Part shown: piece after piece, positions 53,391-63,008 of the stretch
How positions within the stretch are numbered: the first letter of the stretch is position 1
Layout: each line of letters opens with the position of its first letter
Source: Roseburia hominis A2-183
GTDB taxonomy: Bacteria > Bacillota > Clostridia > Lachnospirales > Lachnospiraceae
DNA: 64,000 nucleotides
Assembly: GCF_000225345.1 (NCBI RefSeq)
Contig: NC_015977.1
Location: 3,472,001-3,536,000, forward strand
Reading direction: 5' to 3'
Notes under the pieces: model-generated
Told to the model about the DNA's origin: nothing
Database searches by the model: none
Seen by the model: only the letters and a program-made list of their open reading frames with translations
Made by a program: the position numbers and the translations under genes

Positions 53391-55736
53391 CTACCGCACC
53401 GCCTCTGCCTCTGACAATCTCTTTCTGCCGAGAACTCCGCGTGTTCCAAGCAAAAGCAGCAGACAGACGACAGATAAGCTTCCCCCCGCAAGAAGGTATT
53501 TTCCCATCCCGGCGGTAATCGCGCTGATCTCAAACAGCGACGGCAGGATGGCGAGACCGCCAAAGGTTCCTATCACCATCGTGATGCAGATGAAGGTGCG
53601 CAGGCCGTTAAACGGAATACAGCTCTTCACCACGGCTGCCATGGAAATAAAGATCAGCAGAAAATACATGACTGTCTGCCGCTGCTCCACCGTAAACGGT
53701 GCAATGATACTGGTGACTGCGACCATCGCCGTGACTGTGAGGGCAAACGGCAGCGCATTGGATAACGCCGTCTTTAAGAATCTGCCGCGTATCTTGCGCG
53801 TGTCGGATTCCCAGATGGTAAAGAACGACGGATACCCCTCGATTGCCGCATCCAGCACAGTAATCTGAATCGGGATAAACGGGAACGGAATGTTTGCCAG
53901 CAGGCAGATCACCGAAACCAGCACCGAGTAGATGGTCTTGATAAAGAAGACGCTCGCCGTTCTTGTGACATTGTTCACGACTTTCCGCCCTTCCATCACG
54001 ACCTGCGGAAGATTGGTAAAATCGGAATCCAGCAGTACCACCTGCGCGATCTGGCGGCTGGCATCGCTTCCGTCCGCCACGGCGATGGAGCAGTCCGCCT
54101 CCCGCAGCGCCAGAAGATCATTGACTCCGTCTCCCGTCATGGCTACCTGGTGTCCCTGTCGTTTCAGCGCACACACCAGTTCCTTTTTCTGTCCCGGCGT
54201 CACTCTCGCAAACACCGCGTACTGCTGGCAGATCTGCTCATAATCAATGTCCTCTCCGAGCGTCGATAAATCCACGGCATCCTTCCACCGGTGCAGTCCT
54301 GCCCGCTTTGCAATCATGGAGACCGTCTTGACATGATCTCCGGAAATTACCTTGACGTCCACGCCTTCCCGGTGGAAAAATTCAAGCGTCTCCCTGGTGT
54401 TCTCACGGATGGTATCCTCCAGGACAACCCCGTAGAGCGGCTGTATCTCTTCCGGCAGCGCCGCTTCGTCTTCCCACTGCATCGGGACATAGCCCACAAT
54501 GATAACCCGGCAGCCCTCTTCCAGCCTCTGTTCCAGTTCCCCCGGCAGCTTTCGCATCAGCTTTTCCGGGGCGCCGACAAAAACACTGCCCGATCCCGCA
54601 AAACTGATACATCCCCATTTGCGCTTTGATGAAAATGGAATCTTATGTGCCGGTGTATAAAATGCCTGACCGCCAAACGCCTCTTTCAGCACCTGGAATG
54701 TCGCATTGTTGTCGTCGGAGGCCGCCAGATACGACTGCACGAGTTTTTCCGGTTCGCCCTGCGGCAACGCCTTTCCAGAGAGCCCCGCGCTGATCTCCAT
54801 GACGGCGTCCACCGTAAGCTTTCCGTTTGTGATCGTTCCTGTCTTATCCAGACACAGCGTATCCACATGCGCCAGTGTCTCCAGGGAGTAAATATTCTGA
54901 ACGAGGATCTTCATTTTTGCCAGCCGGATGACTCCGGTCGCCAGTGAAATCGAGATTAAAAGTACCAGTCCCTTCGGCAGCATACCAAGAAGCGCCGCGG
55001 CGGACGACACCACCGCTTCCCGCATGGGCGCCTGCCGCAGCAGGAAGGCCTCGAAAAACAGAATCACACCCAACGGAACAATCAGCATACTGGTAAACCG
55101 CGTTACCTTATTCATAGAGCCCAGCAGTTCCGATGCCACGCGTTTTTCCTTTTTTACTTCGTTGGCAAGCTTTGTAGCATAATTTTCATTTCCGACATGC
55201 GTAACCTTCGCATATGCCTTACCGGAAATGACAGAGCTTCCGGAATATAACTCACTTCCAGCCTCCTTGACCACTGCATCACTCTCTCCTGTGAGCAGCG
55301 ATTCATTCACTTCCAGCATGCCTTCCACGACCACCGCATCGTTGCAGATCTGATTGCCGCTCTGCAACACCATCAAATCACCCTTTACAACCTCATCCAG
55401 CTCGATTTGAATGTCCTTTGCCCCGCGGCGCACACATACGCCCGGACGGTTTAGAATCGAGAGTTCATCCACCAGCTTTTTCGCCTTTAGCTCCTGTGCA
55501 ATTCCGACCGCAATATTTAAAAAAATTACCGCCAGAAACAGCATATTTGTGTAAGCACCCACGGCAAATAAAAGCCCTGCAATGATAAAGTTCAGCAAAT
55601 TAAATAATGTAAATACATTTTCACGGACAATCTGCGCCCTGCTTTTTGTAATACGCTCTGCGGCAGCGCCGCCTTCCCCGCGCTCGCGGCGTTCTGTCAC
55701 TTCCCGCGCCGACAGTCCTGTTATATTCGCATCCAT
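53391..55736 (-). CDS. CtpE-like cation-transporting P-type ATPase
   Basis: About 781 residues. Actuator motif NESLLTGESDAVVKE; membrane segment with MLPKGLVLLISISLATGVIR; phosphorylation motif TLCLDKTGTITNG; nucleotide-binding KWGCISFAGSGSVFVGAPE; hinge GDGVNDLLALREADCSIAVADGS; then six C-terminal membrane segments. The P-x-G-L-V-L pattern and short C-terminus match CtpE-type ATPases, which take up calcium in mycobacteria; the substrate here is not certain. ATG 55736 has AGGAGG at 8 nt. Single gene with its own terminator. Confidence 0.9.
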   Translation of the reverse strand: MDANITGLSAREVTERRERGEGGAAAERITKSRAQIVRENVFTLFNLLNFIIAGLLFAVGAYTNMLFLAVIFLNIAVGIAQELKAKKLVDELSILNRPGVCVRRGAKDIQIELDEVVKGDLMVLQSGNQICNDAVVVEGMLEVNESLLTGESDAVVKEAGSELYSGSSVISGKAYAKVTHVGNENYATKLANEVKKEKRVASELLGSMNKVTRFTSMLIVPLGVILFFEAFLLRQAPMREAVVSSAAALLGMLPKGLVLLISISLATGVIRLAKMKILVQNIYSLETLAHVDTLCLDKTGTITNGKLTVDAVMEISAGLSGKALPQGEPEKLVQSYLAASDDNNATFQVLKEAFGGQAFYTPAHKIPFSSKRKWGCISFAGSGSVFVGAPEKLMRKLPGELEQRLEEGCRVIIVGYVPMQWEDEAALPEEIQPLYGVVLEDTIRENTRETLEFFHREGVDVKVISGDHVKTVSMIAKRAGLHRWKDAVDLSTLGEDIDYEQICQQYAVFARVTPGQKKELVCALKRQGHQVAMTGDGVNDLLALREADCSIAVADGSDASRQIAQVVLLDSDFTNLPQVVMEGRKVVNNVTRTASVFFIKTIYSVLVSVICLLANIPFPFIPIQITVLDAAIEGYPSFFTIWESDTRKIRGRFLKTALSNALPFALTVTAMVAVTSIIAPFTVEQRQTVMYFLLIFISMAAVVKSCIPFNGLRTFICITMVIGTFGGLAILPSLFEISAITAGMGKYLLAGGSLSVVCLLLLLGTRGVLGRKRLSEAEAVR

Positions 55737-55891
55737 GATCTGTTCCTCCTGTTTTGCTTCGGATCGTAATGTGAGACATTTTCCAATGGTAACATGCCAA
55801 ACCGCCGCTTTCAACGATTGTCAACGTTTCCATACGCCGCAGCCCGTTTTTGTACTCTTTCTTGATACCTGTGTAAGGTACTCCCCATAAG

Positions 55892-56489
55892 AATGGAACT
55901 GCCGCAATAAGCATATCGCGCTTTGGGGTGATAAGTAATATTACAGGAAAACCAGAGACAAAAAAGTTCCAGAATAAACAGACGGCGGCAAAATCTTTGA
56001 AGCAAAATTCGTGTATTTCTTCCATACCGCGGCTGGCATCCCATTCCGTGTCTTTGCCACGTTTGGACACTCTAGGAGTGTGTCCGACAAGCCGCAGACA
56101 ATGAGCGGACTTTCTGGTGTCCCTAATGGCACCTCTTCACAGACAATATAAAACCGCGCGAACCGAAACTCGTCGGCATCTGCTATTGAAAATAAGGCAG
56201 ATGCCGACTCAGACATCGGCTTCGCGCGGTTATGTTTTGTTCAGAGGTGGCCATAAGGGACACACACAAAAGTCCTAAAATTGTCTGCCGGCTTGCGGAC
56301 ACAATCCGTAGAGTGCTCCAAACTTGGAAAGACATGGATCATCACGGATGCCAGCTGCGGCATGGTTAGAAATACCAGATTTTGCGGTCAGATTTGCCGC
56401 CGCATGTTTATCTGGAACTTTTAAGTATCTATTTCTAATAATATTACTTATCACCCAAAAGATGTCTATGCTTATTGCTGCAGTTCCAT
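55892..56489. repeat. 598-bp imperfect palindrome (single giant hairpin, MITE-like)
   Basis: The whole segment is one inverted repeat centred near 56,190. The outer end AATGGAACTGCCGCAATAAG (55892-) matches the complement of TATGCTTATTGCTGCAGTTC (56467-) at 23 of 24 positions. Further matching blocks follow inward on both arms (for example GTGATAAGTAATATTA with TAATATTACTTATCAC, CCGCGCGAA with TTCGCGCGG), ending in a perfect 11-bp core stem, TCGGCATCTGC (56173-56183) with GCAGATGCCGA (56197-56207). Arms differ by scattered substitutions and small indels. No transposase is present. It fills the gap between the ATPase gene and dnaB. Confidence 0.85.
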
Positions 56490-56493
56490 CCTA

Positions 56494-57828
56494 TTATTTT
56501 TCCATATTCGCAAACTTTGTGTACTGCGGCAGCCATACCAGATTGACGGTTCCGATCGGACCATTTCTCTGCTTGGCTATGATGATCTCTGAGATTCCCT
56601 TCATATCGGAATCATGGTTGTAATAATCATCGCGGTAAATGAACATTACCACATCGGCATCCTGCTCGATGGCTCCGGACTCACGCAGATCGGAGAGCAT
56701 CGGGCGGTGATCCGGCCGCTGCTCCACGGCTCGCGAGAGCTGGGAGAGTGCAATCACCGGCACGGAAAGCTCTCTTGCGAGCGCCTTGAGGGATCGGGAA
56801 ATATCCGAAATCTCCTGCTGACGGGAGTCTGTTGACTTCCCGGAACCGGACATGAGCTGCAGGTAGTCGATGATGACCAGCTTCAGATCATGCTCTAATT
56901 TATATTTTCTGCACTTGCTTCGCATCTCGGAGATCGAGATACCCGGCGTATCATCGATGATCAGCTCGGAATTACCGATGGTTCCGGCTCCCTCGATCAG
57001 CTTCTCCCAGTCTGCATCCGAGAGATTACCAGTACGGAGCGCCTGCGCATCCACTCTGGACTCCAGAGAAAACAGACGGTTGACAAGCTGCTCCTTGGAC
57101 ATCTCGAGCGAAAAGATGGCGGTACACATATTTTCGTGAAATGCCACATACTGTGCAATGTTTAGTACAAACGCCGTCTTACCCATAGACGGACGCGCTG
57201 CAATCAGGATCAGATCGGACGGCTGCAGACCAGCGGTGCGATAATCCAGATCAATAAATCCGGTCGGTATTCCGGTAACCGTTCCTGAAGTCTTTGCCGC
57301 GTTCTCGATCTTCTCGAGGGCATTCATAACGACCTGCCGGATCGGCACGTAGTCGCCGCCTCCGCCGCGGGTGGAGAGAAGGTCGAATACCTTCTTCTCG
57401 GTGATATCCATGACTGTCTCGACGCTTTCCTTGCCGACATAACACTCATTCTCGATCTCTTCATTCAGCTTGATGAGCTTTCTGCGCATCGAGTTGTCCT
57501 TGACGATCTGTGCATAATACTTCACATTCGCCGAAGTCGGTACTGCCGTCACCAGATCCCGCACAAACTCCAGACTCGCAATCTCCGGCGGAACATCTTT
57601 TTCCTTAAGCTTGTTCTGCAGTGTCACCAGATCCACAGGGAGACCCTTGTTGTACAGTTCAATCATCGTATCAAACAAAATCCCGTACTGCGTGTGGTAG
57701 AAGTCCTCGCTGATGAGCATCTCCATCGCTGTCACGATGGCATCCTTATCCATAATCATGGAACCGATCACGGACTGCTCTGCCTCAAGACTGTTGGGCA
57801 TAATCCGCTTTACCAGTGCCTCTTCCAT
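56494..57828 (-). CDS. dnaB: Replicative DNA helicase DnaB
   Basis: 444 residues, normal length. The N-terminal helical domain (NSLEAEQSVIGSMIMDKDAI) is followed by the RecA-type hexameric helicase with Walker A AARPSMGKTAFVLNIA (near 211), Walker B KLVIIDYLQLMSGSG and the late motif LSDLRESGAIEQDADVVMFI. It unwinds DNA at the replication fork. Transcribed with rplI and gdpP upstream; its stop lies only 5 bp from the giant palindrome, which probably acts as the transcription end. Confidence 0.97.
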   Translation of the reverse strand: MEEALVKRIMPNSLEAEQSVIGSMIMDKDAIVTAMEMLISEDFYHTQYGILFDTMIELYNKGLPVDLVTLQNKLKEKDVPPEIASLEFVRDLVTAVPTSANVKYYAQIVKDNSMRRKLIKLNEEIENECYVGKESVETVMDITEKKVFDLLSTRGGGGDYVPIRQVVMNALEKIENAAKTSGTVTGIPTGFIDLDYRTAGLQPSDLILIAARPSMGKTAFVLNIAQYVAFHENMCTAIFSLEMSKEQLVNRLFSLESRVDAQALRTGNLSDADWEKLIEGAGTIGNSELIIDDTPGISISEMRSKCRKYKLEHDLKLVIIDYLQLMSGSGKSTDSRQQEISDISRSLKALARELSVPVIALSQLSRAVEQRPDHRPMLSDLRESGAIEQDADVVMFIYRDDYYNHDSDMKGISEIIIAKQRNGPIGTVNLVWLPQYTKFANMEK

Positions 57829-57843
57829 GAAATAAACCTCCTG

Positions 57844-58290
57844 CTACTCTTCTACAACATGAACGGTAAATGTTCCCGTTACCTTCGGATGAAGCCTGAT
57901 GGCAACCTCTGTCATGCCGAAGCTTCTGATCGGCTCCGGAAGCTGCATCTTCTTCTTGTCGAGCTCCATGCCGAGCTGCTCCTTTGCCGCTGCCGCGATC
58001 TCCTTCGTGGAAACAGATCCGAAGGTACGTCCACCCTCGCCGGCTTTCATCTTGACCGTAATTTTCTTATCCTTTAATTCCTCCGCAAGCGCAAGCGCCG
58101 CCTCGTAATTCTCCTGTGCAACCTTGTCTGCGTGCTGGTTCTGCAATTTCAGATCATTGAGGTTCTTCGGTGTCGCCTCAAGTCCCAGCTTTTTCGGGAA
58201 AATCGCATTTCTCGCATACCCGTCACTGACGTTCACCACGTCGCCTTTTTTTCCTAATGCCTTTACATCCTGCAATAAAATTACTTTCAT
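57844..58290 (-). CDS. rplI: Ribosomal protein L9
   Basis: 148 residues. The N-domain starts [20 protein letters not shown] with the typical [17 protein letters not shown] segment, a long connecting helix, and a C-domain ([20 protein letters not shown]). It binds 23S rRNA. ATG 58290 is preceded by GAGGATC. Between gdpP and dnaB, as in most Clostridia. Confidence 0.97.
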   Translation of the reverse strand: MKVILLQDVKALGKKGDVVNVSDGYARNAIFPKKLGLEATPKNLNDLKLQNQHADKVAQENYEAALALAEELKDKKITVKMKAGEGGRTFGSVSTKEIAAAAKEQLGMELDKKKMQLPEPIRSFGMTEVAIRLHPKVTGTFTVHVVEE

Positions 58291-58345
58291 ATGATCCTCA
58301 TTTCCGCGCATTCTGCTGCGCTTATCTTGTATTTCCCAAATCGTA

Positions 58346-60403
58346 TTATTCCTCGATGTCGCCTTCTTTTAACATCTCGTCGATCGTATCCTGAATGATG
58401 TGCTTTGCCTGCAGCACCGAGCAGTCTGTCAACTGCGCGCCCGCCACATTCAGATGACCGCCGCCGCCGAGCCGCTCCATGATGAGCTGCACATTGATCT
58501 CGTCAATCGACCGTGAGCTGACATAAATCTTGCCCTGATATTCGGTCAGCACAAACGATGCCTTGATACCGACGATATTTAACAGCTCGTTTGCCGCCTG
58601 TGCGCCCACAATCGTCGGGCTCTCCACATTATCCGCCGGGCACACGGAGATCGCAAATGCACCGCGGTAAACCTCCGCGTGGCGTACCGCCTCCGCTCTT
58701 GCCTTGTAGGCCGCCATGTCGTTGCGCAGCATCTTGCGCACGCGCGTCACTTCGGCTCCGGCTCTTCTCAGATATGCCGCCGCCTCGAAGGTGCGCACAC
58801 CTGTCTTGGTCATAAAGTTGTTCGTGTCGATCAGAATACCAGCGTAGATACAGTCTGCCTCATGCGGCTCCAGCTTGATATTCTCGGAAAAATACTGCAG
58901 CACCTCCGCGATCATCTCGCAGGCGCTCGACGCATACGGCTCTACATAGGAAAGCACCGGATTCTCGATGACCTCGCTGCTCTGTCTGTGATGGTCAAAC
59001 ACGCACACCGTATCCGTGCGTTTTAACAGCTCCGGACACTCTGTATAACTCGGCCGGTTCACATCCACAACCATCACGAGCGTATCGCGGTTCGTCAGAA
59101 GAATTGCTTCCTCGCTCTTGATAAAGAGATCCGCCGGATAGCCTTTTTCCTCGGAAAATCCTTCCACAAGCGGACGCAGGGAAGATGTCACCTCATTTAA
59201 AACAATCTGCGCCTTTTTGCCGAGCACTCTGGCTGCGCAGTACACGCCGATCGCAGCACCGAGGGAATCCACATCGCTGATGCTGTGTCCCATGATAATC
59301 ACATGCTCGCGGCTCTCAATCACCTCCCGCAGCGCATGTGCCTTGACTCTCGCCTTCACGCGGTTGTTGCGCTCCACCTGCTTGTTGGTCTTGCCGCCGT
59401 AATAAGTCACATCCTCGTTGTCGCGGACAACCACCTGGTCGCCGCCGCGTCCGAGTGCAAGATCAATCGCCATTCTGGCGTACTCGTAATTCTTGGTGTA
59501 GGAATCGCCGCCGACGCCGATACCGATGCTGAGCGTCACTGCCATCTCATTGCCGACTTTTACCGTCTTGACGTCCTCAATGATGCTGAAACGATCCTCC
59601 CGGAGCTTTCCGAGATATTGATTCTTAAAGACAACAAAATACTTGTCATTCTCGATCTTTCTGACGAGTGCATCAATCTCTGTAAAGTATTTGTTCACCT
59701 TCCGGTCAATTAACGCTACGAGCAGTGACCGCTTGACGTCCTCGATACTGTCGAGCGCCTCGTCATAATTGTCGATGTATACAAGCCCCGCCACCAGACG
59801 CTGTTCCTCGTTCTCGCGGATGTAGCGGTTCAACTCTGTCTCATCAAACAGGTACATCGCCGTCAGATATTCATTGCTCTCATCGAGCGATACGATCGTG
59901 CTGTCGTGTGTCATGGTGTCAAAATAAATGCGCTTTAACGCCACACGGTAATACCGGTCATTGTATGTCAGATTGATCGACTCCACCGGCTCGCTCCGCT
60001 GCAGCAGCTCCTTGGTCAGCGTCGGGAATACCGTCATGACCGACTTATGATACTTCTTGTCTTTTCCTGTGACCTCCGTAAACTGCTCATTCACCCACAG
60101 AAACTTTGCATTATAATCAACCAGTGCATACGGGATTTCAAACTCATTTAAGAGCTGTTTCTGCACGAGACCGTACTGCGTCGCAAAATTGATCAGCTCA
60201 TCGATCAGAAGCGGCTTATTGCGCAGATAAGCGATCAGCATGATCACAAAATAGAGCAGTACAAACCCAGAAAAAAGCACTCCCGAAGAAGTGTCTTCCA
60301 TATACACAAACACATTGATGATAATCAGAAGCATTGTAAGCAGCAGCGGCAGATACAAATATGTACGAAGCTTTCCTTTAATCTTTACGTTACTTTTTCT
60401 CAC
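58346..60403 (-). CDS. gdpP: Cyclic-di-AMP phosphodiesterase GdpP
   Basis: About 685 residues. Two N-terminal transmembrane helices, a PAS-like domain, a degenerate GGDEF domain ([13 protein letters not shown]) and a C-terminal DHH/DHHA1 phosphodiesterase ([47 protein letters not shown]; last part [15 protein letters not shown]). It hydrolyses c-di-AMP and so sets osmolyte and cell-wall homeostasis. GTG 60403 with GGAGG at 7 nt is the likely start. First gene of the gdpP-rplI-dnaB operon. Confidence 0.95.
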   Translation of the reverse strand: MRKSNVKIKGKLRTYLYLPLLLTMLLIIINVFVYMEDTSSGVLFSGFVLLYFVIMLIAYLRNKPLLIDELINFATQYGLVQKQLLNEFEIPYALVDYNAKFLWVNEQFTEVTGKDKKYHKSVMTVFPTLTKELLQRSEPVESINLTYNDRYYRVALKRIYFDTMTHDSTIVSLDESNEYLTAMYLFDETELNRYIRENEEQRLVAGLVYIDNYDEALDSIEDVKRSLLVALIDRKVNKYFTEIDALVRKIENDKYFVVFKNQYLGKLREDRFSIIEDVKTVKVGNEMAVTLSIGIGVGGDSYTKNYEYARMAIDLALGRGGDQVVVRDNEDVTYYGGKTNKQVERNNRVKARVKAHALREVIESREHVIIMGHSISDVDSLGAAIGVYCAARVLGKKAQIVLNEVTSSLRPLVEGFSEEKGYPADLFIKSEEAILLTNRDTLVMVVDVNRPSYTECPELLKRTDTVCVFDHHRQSSEVIENPVLSYVEPYASSACEMIAEVLQYFSENIKLEPHEADCIYAGILIDTNNFMTKTGVRTFEAAAYLRRAGAEVTRVRKMLRNDMAAYKARAEAVRHAEVYRGAFAISVCPADNVESPTIVGAQAANELLNIVGIKASFVLTEYQGKIYVSSRSIDEINVQLIMERLGGGGHLNVAGAQLTDCSVLQAKHIIQDTIDEMLKEGDIEE

Positions 60404-60448
60404 AAGCAAGCCTCCATCATTCTATACAAAAACACTATCATACCGTGC

Positions 60449-60454
60449 ATTATA
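60449..60454 (-). promoter_or_regulatory. Extended -10 promoter of gdpP-rplI-dnaB
   Basis: On the minus strand TGGTATAAT, an extended -10 box (TGn before TATAAT), lies about 45 bp upstream of the gdpP start. No clear -35 hexamer. Confidence 0.55.
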
Positions 60455-60497
60455 CCATTTTGACCGCCCAATATAAAGCCTTTTTTGCCCGAAAAAA

Positions 60498-60523
60498 GAC
60501 TGCCCACAACAAGTTGGACAGTC
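60498..60523 (-). terminator. Terminator after the lipoprotein gene
   Basis: GACTGCCCAC (60498-60507) pairs with GTTGGACAGTC (60513-60523) with minor bulges; the minus strand continues TTTTTTC. Confidence 0.7.
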
Positions 60524-60563
60524 CAAAATTTCAGCCGCTATATCTAGTTGGTTTGCGCTTTAT

Positions 60564-61283
60564 CTAGTTGCCTTGCGCTTCGCTTCCGCCATCTTCCGCC
60601 GGCGCGAGCGTCATATAATTCCCCTTATCCATATCGTCGATAAAGTTGTTGGAGATGATCTGGGTGCCGTCCTGCGGCTCCACCTCATCCACAACCTCAC
60701 TCAGATCTGTCTGGTATCCTCCATTCGGATTATAATGGCAGATACGGTATCCATCTTCCGCTCCACGACCGTATTCCTGGTAAATAATATCATGCCAGCC
60801 GTTCGTCATGCGCTCACTAACCGTCACCGGCGTGTGGATTCCCTCAAACGACTCGATCACCTGGAACGTTCCGTCTGCCTGTTCCGATAAGATCAGCGCC
60901 GGATCACCGAACGATACCTTTGTATACTCACCGACCACGACAACGAAAATTTCATCTGTTCCATCCTCATTCAGATCAATATGATTATAGTAATACCGGG
61001 TCTTGCTCTGCTCTTCGTCCGGAACCTGATAATAAGAGATCAGAAACTCCGCTAGCGCCGGATCCGGCGTCTCCTCCGCGTACTGCGAGACCACTGTCGC
61101 CACATCCTCCGCATCCTCCGCCGCAAGGAAATGCTCTTCCAGCACCTGCTCAAGCGTCTGCTCCGTCTGTTCCACCTGCTCGGTCTGCACCGTCTGCTCT
61201 GCCTCTGCGCCATCTCCGCCGCATCCTGCCAGCATCAGAACCATTGTCAGCATGACTGTCGTTTTGTACCAGTGTCCTCTCAT
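60564..61283 (-). CDS. Lipoprotein of unknown function
   Basis: About 239 residues. A short lipoprotein signal (MRGHWYKTTVMLTMVLMLAG then Cys, lipobox LAGC) is followed by a Gln/Glu/Thr-rich linker and a globular domain with DLNEDGTDEIFVVVVGEY, a D-x-[DN]-x-DG calcium-loop-like motif as in VCBS/FG-GAP-type repeats. ATG 61283 was chosen because it gives the signal peptide; a long upstream frame lacks support. Anchored outside the cytoplasmic membrane; substrate unknown. Confidence 0.75.
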   Translation of the reverse strand: MRGHWYKTTVMLTMVLMLAGCGGDGAEAEQTVQTEQVEQTEQTLEQVLEEHFLAAEDAEDVATVVSQYAEETPDPALAEFLISYYQVPDEEQSKTRYYYNHIDLNEDGTDEIFVVVVGEYTKVSFGDPALILSEQADGTFQVIESFEGIHTPVTVSERMTNGWHDIIYQEYGRGAEDGYRICHYNPNGGYQTDLSEVVDEVEPQDGTQIISNNFIDDMDKGNYMTLAPAEDGGSEAQGN

Positions 61284-61423
61284 CCGCGTTCCCACTCCTC
61301 TGCACCTCTTGCTCTTACACATACCCATAATATTATATGATTCTTGTCTCATTTCCAAGCCCATTTTTCTATTCTTAAGGAAAGTTTTAGAATCAGCGAC
61401 ATTACGAAAATGCAATCACCTAA

Positions 61424-61460
61424 AAAAAGACCAGCAATCGGAAGGATTGTTGGTCTTTTT
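61424..61460 (-). terminator. Terminator of the rpsF-ssb-rpsR operon
   Basis: AAAAAGACCAGCAATC (61424-61439) and GATTGTTGGTCTTTTT (61445-61460) form a stem of about 16 bp with one wobble and T runs on both ends. Confidence 0.9.
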
Positions 61461-61494
61461 ACTTATCAGCTTATTCGCTGTGATTAAACGAAGT

Positions 61495-61758
61495 TTATTC
61501 ACATACGTACGGCATCAATGCCACGTGACGTGCTCTCTTGATCGCTACAGTGAGCGCTCTCTGATGCTTTGCACAGTTGCCTGTGATACGGCGAGGAAGG
61601 ATCTTTCCTCTCTCAGAGATGTATCTCTTTAACTTGTTGGTATCCTTGTAATCGATCACATTGTCCTTACCACAGAATACACAAACTTTTTTTCTTCTAT
61701 GCATCGGGCGTCTCTTCATTGGAGCGCCTTCTTTGTCTGCTGCCTTATTGAAAGCCAT
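61495..61758 (-). CDS. rpsR: Ribosomal protein S18
   Basis: 87 residues with the zinc-type Cys motif [10 protein letters not shown] and the conserved [20 protein letters not shown] core, typical S18. Last gene of the rpsF-ssb-rpsR operon. Confidence 0.97.
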   Translation of the reverse strand: MAFNKAADKEGAPMKRRPMHRRKKVCVFCGKDNVIDYKDTNKLKRYISERGKILPRRITGNCAKHQRALTVAIKRARHVALMPYVCE

Positions 61759-61786
61759 GATAATTACCTCCTGTTATTATCGTCCA

Positions 61787-62233
61787 TTAGTTAAATGGTA
61801 ACTCTTCATCAATTCCGTCCGGAATATTCATGAAGCCATCACCCGCTGCACTGCTCGGTGACGGTCTGTCGGAAGGGGTAAAACCGGAATTATCTCCGCC
61901 GCCGGAAGCATTCTTGCTCTCTGCGAACTCTACATTCTCAGCAACAACGTCCGTCGTGTATACACGCTGTCCGTCCTTGTTGGTGTAGCTTCCGGTCTGA
62001 ATACGTCCCTCCAGAACGAATTTAGTTCCCTTACGTCCGAATCTCTCCAGAAACTCTGCAGTTCTGCCAAATGCAACGCAGTTGATAAAATCTGCTGTCT
62101 GCTCGTCCCCGTCACGACGGAAACGGCGGTCTACCGCAAGCGAAAATCTTGCGATGGCGGTGGAGTTCTCACCCTGTGAGTAACGCACCTCTGCATCTCT
62201 GGTCAGTCTTCCCATAAGAATCACTTTGTTCAT
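61787..62233 (-). CDS. ssb: Single-stranded DNA-binding protein
   Basis: 148 residues. OB fold starting MNKVILMGRLTRDAEVRYSQ, with FINCVAFGRTAEFLERFGRK, a Gly/Ser-rich linker, and the acidic C-terminal tip GIDEELPFN that recruits partner proteins. Binds ssDNA in replication and repair. ATG 62233 (AGAGGAATC upstream) preferred over 62260. Confidence 0.97.
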   Translation of the reverse strand: MNKVILMGRLTRDAEVRYSQGENSTAIARFSLAVDRRFRRDGDEQTADFINCVAFGRTAEFLERFGRKGTKFVLEGRIQTGSYTNKDGQRVYTTDVVAENVEFAESKNASGGGDNSGFTPSDRPSPSSAAGDGFMNIPDGIDEELPFN

Positions 62234-62283
62234 ATACGATTCCTCTCTTCCCTCAAACAAACGTTATCAGATCAAAGAATCTC

Positions 62284-62574
62284 TTATTTCTCGTCTTTTC
62301 TCACAACTAAGAAACGAAGTACGTTGTCCATGATACGAACATCCTGCTCAACTTCTGCTGGAACAGTCGGCTCTGCATCGAACTGAATGAAGTAGTAATA
62401 AGCTTCGCTCATCTTCTGAACTTCGTAAGCTAACTTCTTCTTACCCCAGTCCTCTACTTCTGTTACAGTACCGCCGGCACGAGTGATGTACTCTTTTGCC
62501 TTCTCTACTGTAGCTGTTCTCGCATCGTCTTCGATCTTTGCACTGACAACGAGTGCTAACTCATACTTATTCAT
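62284..62574 (-). CDS. rpsF: Ribosomal protein S6
   Basis: 96 residues starting MNKYELALVVSAKIEDDART, with VTEVEDWGKKKLAYEVQKMS and VRIMDNVLRFLVVRKDE. Standard S6, which pairs with S18 in the 30S platform. AGGAGG at 8 nt before ATG 62574. First gene of the operon. Confidence 0.97.
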   Translation of the reverse strand: MNKYELALVVSAKIEDDARTATVEKAKEYITRAGGTVTEVEDWGKKKLAYEVQKMSEAYYYFIQFDAEPTVPAEVEQDVRIMDNVLRFLVVRKDEK

Positions 62575-62651
62575 GCGAATTTCCTCCTTTTGGTCTCTGG
62601 CCCACGTTTTCATTACATGAGCAAGGAATAATTATTATATCACGAGTATCT

Positions 62652-62680
62652 ACTATAACACGTTTTCCCTGTAATTACAA
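62652..62680 (-). promoter_or_regulatory. Promoter of rpsF-ssb-rpsR
   Basis: On the minus strand: TTGTAA (62675-62680), 17-bp spacer, TATAGT (62652-62657), about 80 bp upstream of rpsF. A second TATAAT lies slightly downstream. Confidence 0.7.
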
Positions 62681-62691
62681 GTGCTTTCTTG

Positions 62692-62716
62692 AAAAAAGCG
62701 CAAAAAACTGCGCAGC
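62692..62716 (-). terminator. Terminator after the DUF951 gene
   Basis: On the minus strand GCGC (rc 62710-62713) and GCGC (rc 62698-62701) enclose a short loop and are followed by TTTTTT; just downstream of the DUF951 stop. Confidence 0.6.
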
Positions 62717-62720
62717 GAGC

Positions 62721-62921
62721 CTATTCCGTCTCCCCCGCCTTGCGCAGCCCTTTGGTATTTTTCTCCACAAGCTTTCTCGCAATCATGATCTGATGCCCGC
62801 AACCCGTACATTTCAGGCGGAAATCCGCGCCGACGCGCAGAATCTCCCACTCACTGCTGCCACACGGATGCTGCTTTTTCAGCTTTACGATGTCTCCCAC
62901 TTCATAATGGTACTGGTTCAT
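62721..62921 (-). CDS. DUF951 protein
   Basis: 66 residues: MNQYHYEVGDIVKLKKQHPC, then GSSEWEILRVGADFRLKCTG and CGHQIMIARKLVEKN. The HPCG and CTGC pairs form a small zinc-ribbon-like or OB-type domain typical of the DUF951 family, widely found in Firmicutes. Precise role unknown. ATG 62921 has GTGAGGAAG upstream. Confidence 0.9.
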   Translation of the reverse strand: MNQYHYEVGDIVKLKKQHPCGSSEWEILRVGADFRLKCTGCGHQIMIARKLVEKNTKGLRKAGETE

Positions 62922-63008
62922 GGTCTTCCTCACTTTCCTAATGTAGTGATAGTGTAGCATGTTTCGCTCCGCTGCGGTAGAAAAAAATTTCATTCGCCTG
63001 GCGCCCGT

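Noticed and set aside
55621..56623. Several frames in the giant palindrome with similar translations on both arms
   Set aside because: The similarity follows from the inverted repeat; no start signals or known domains.
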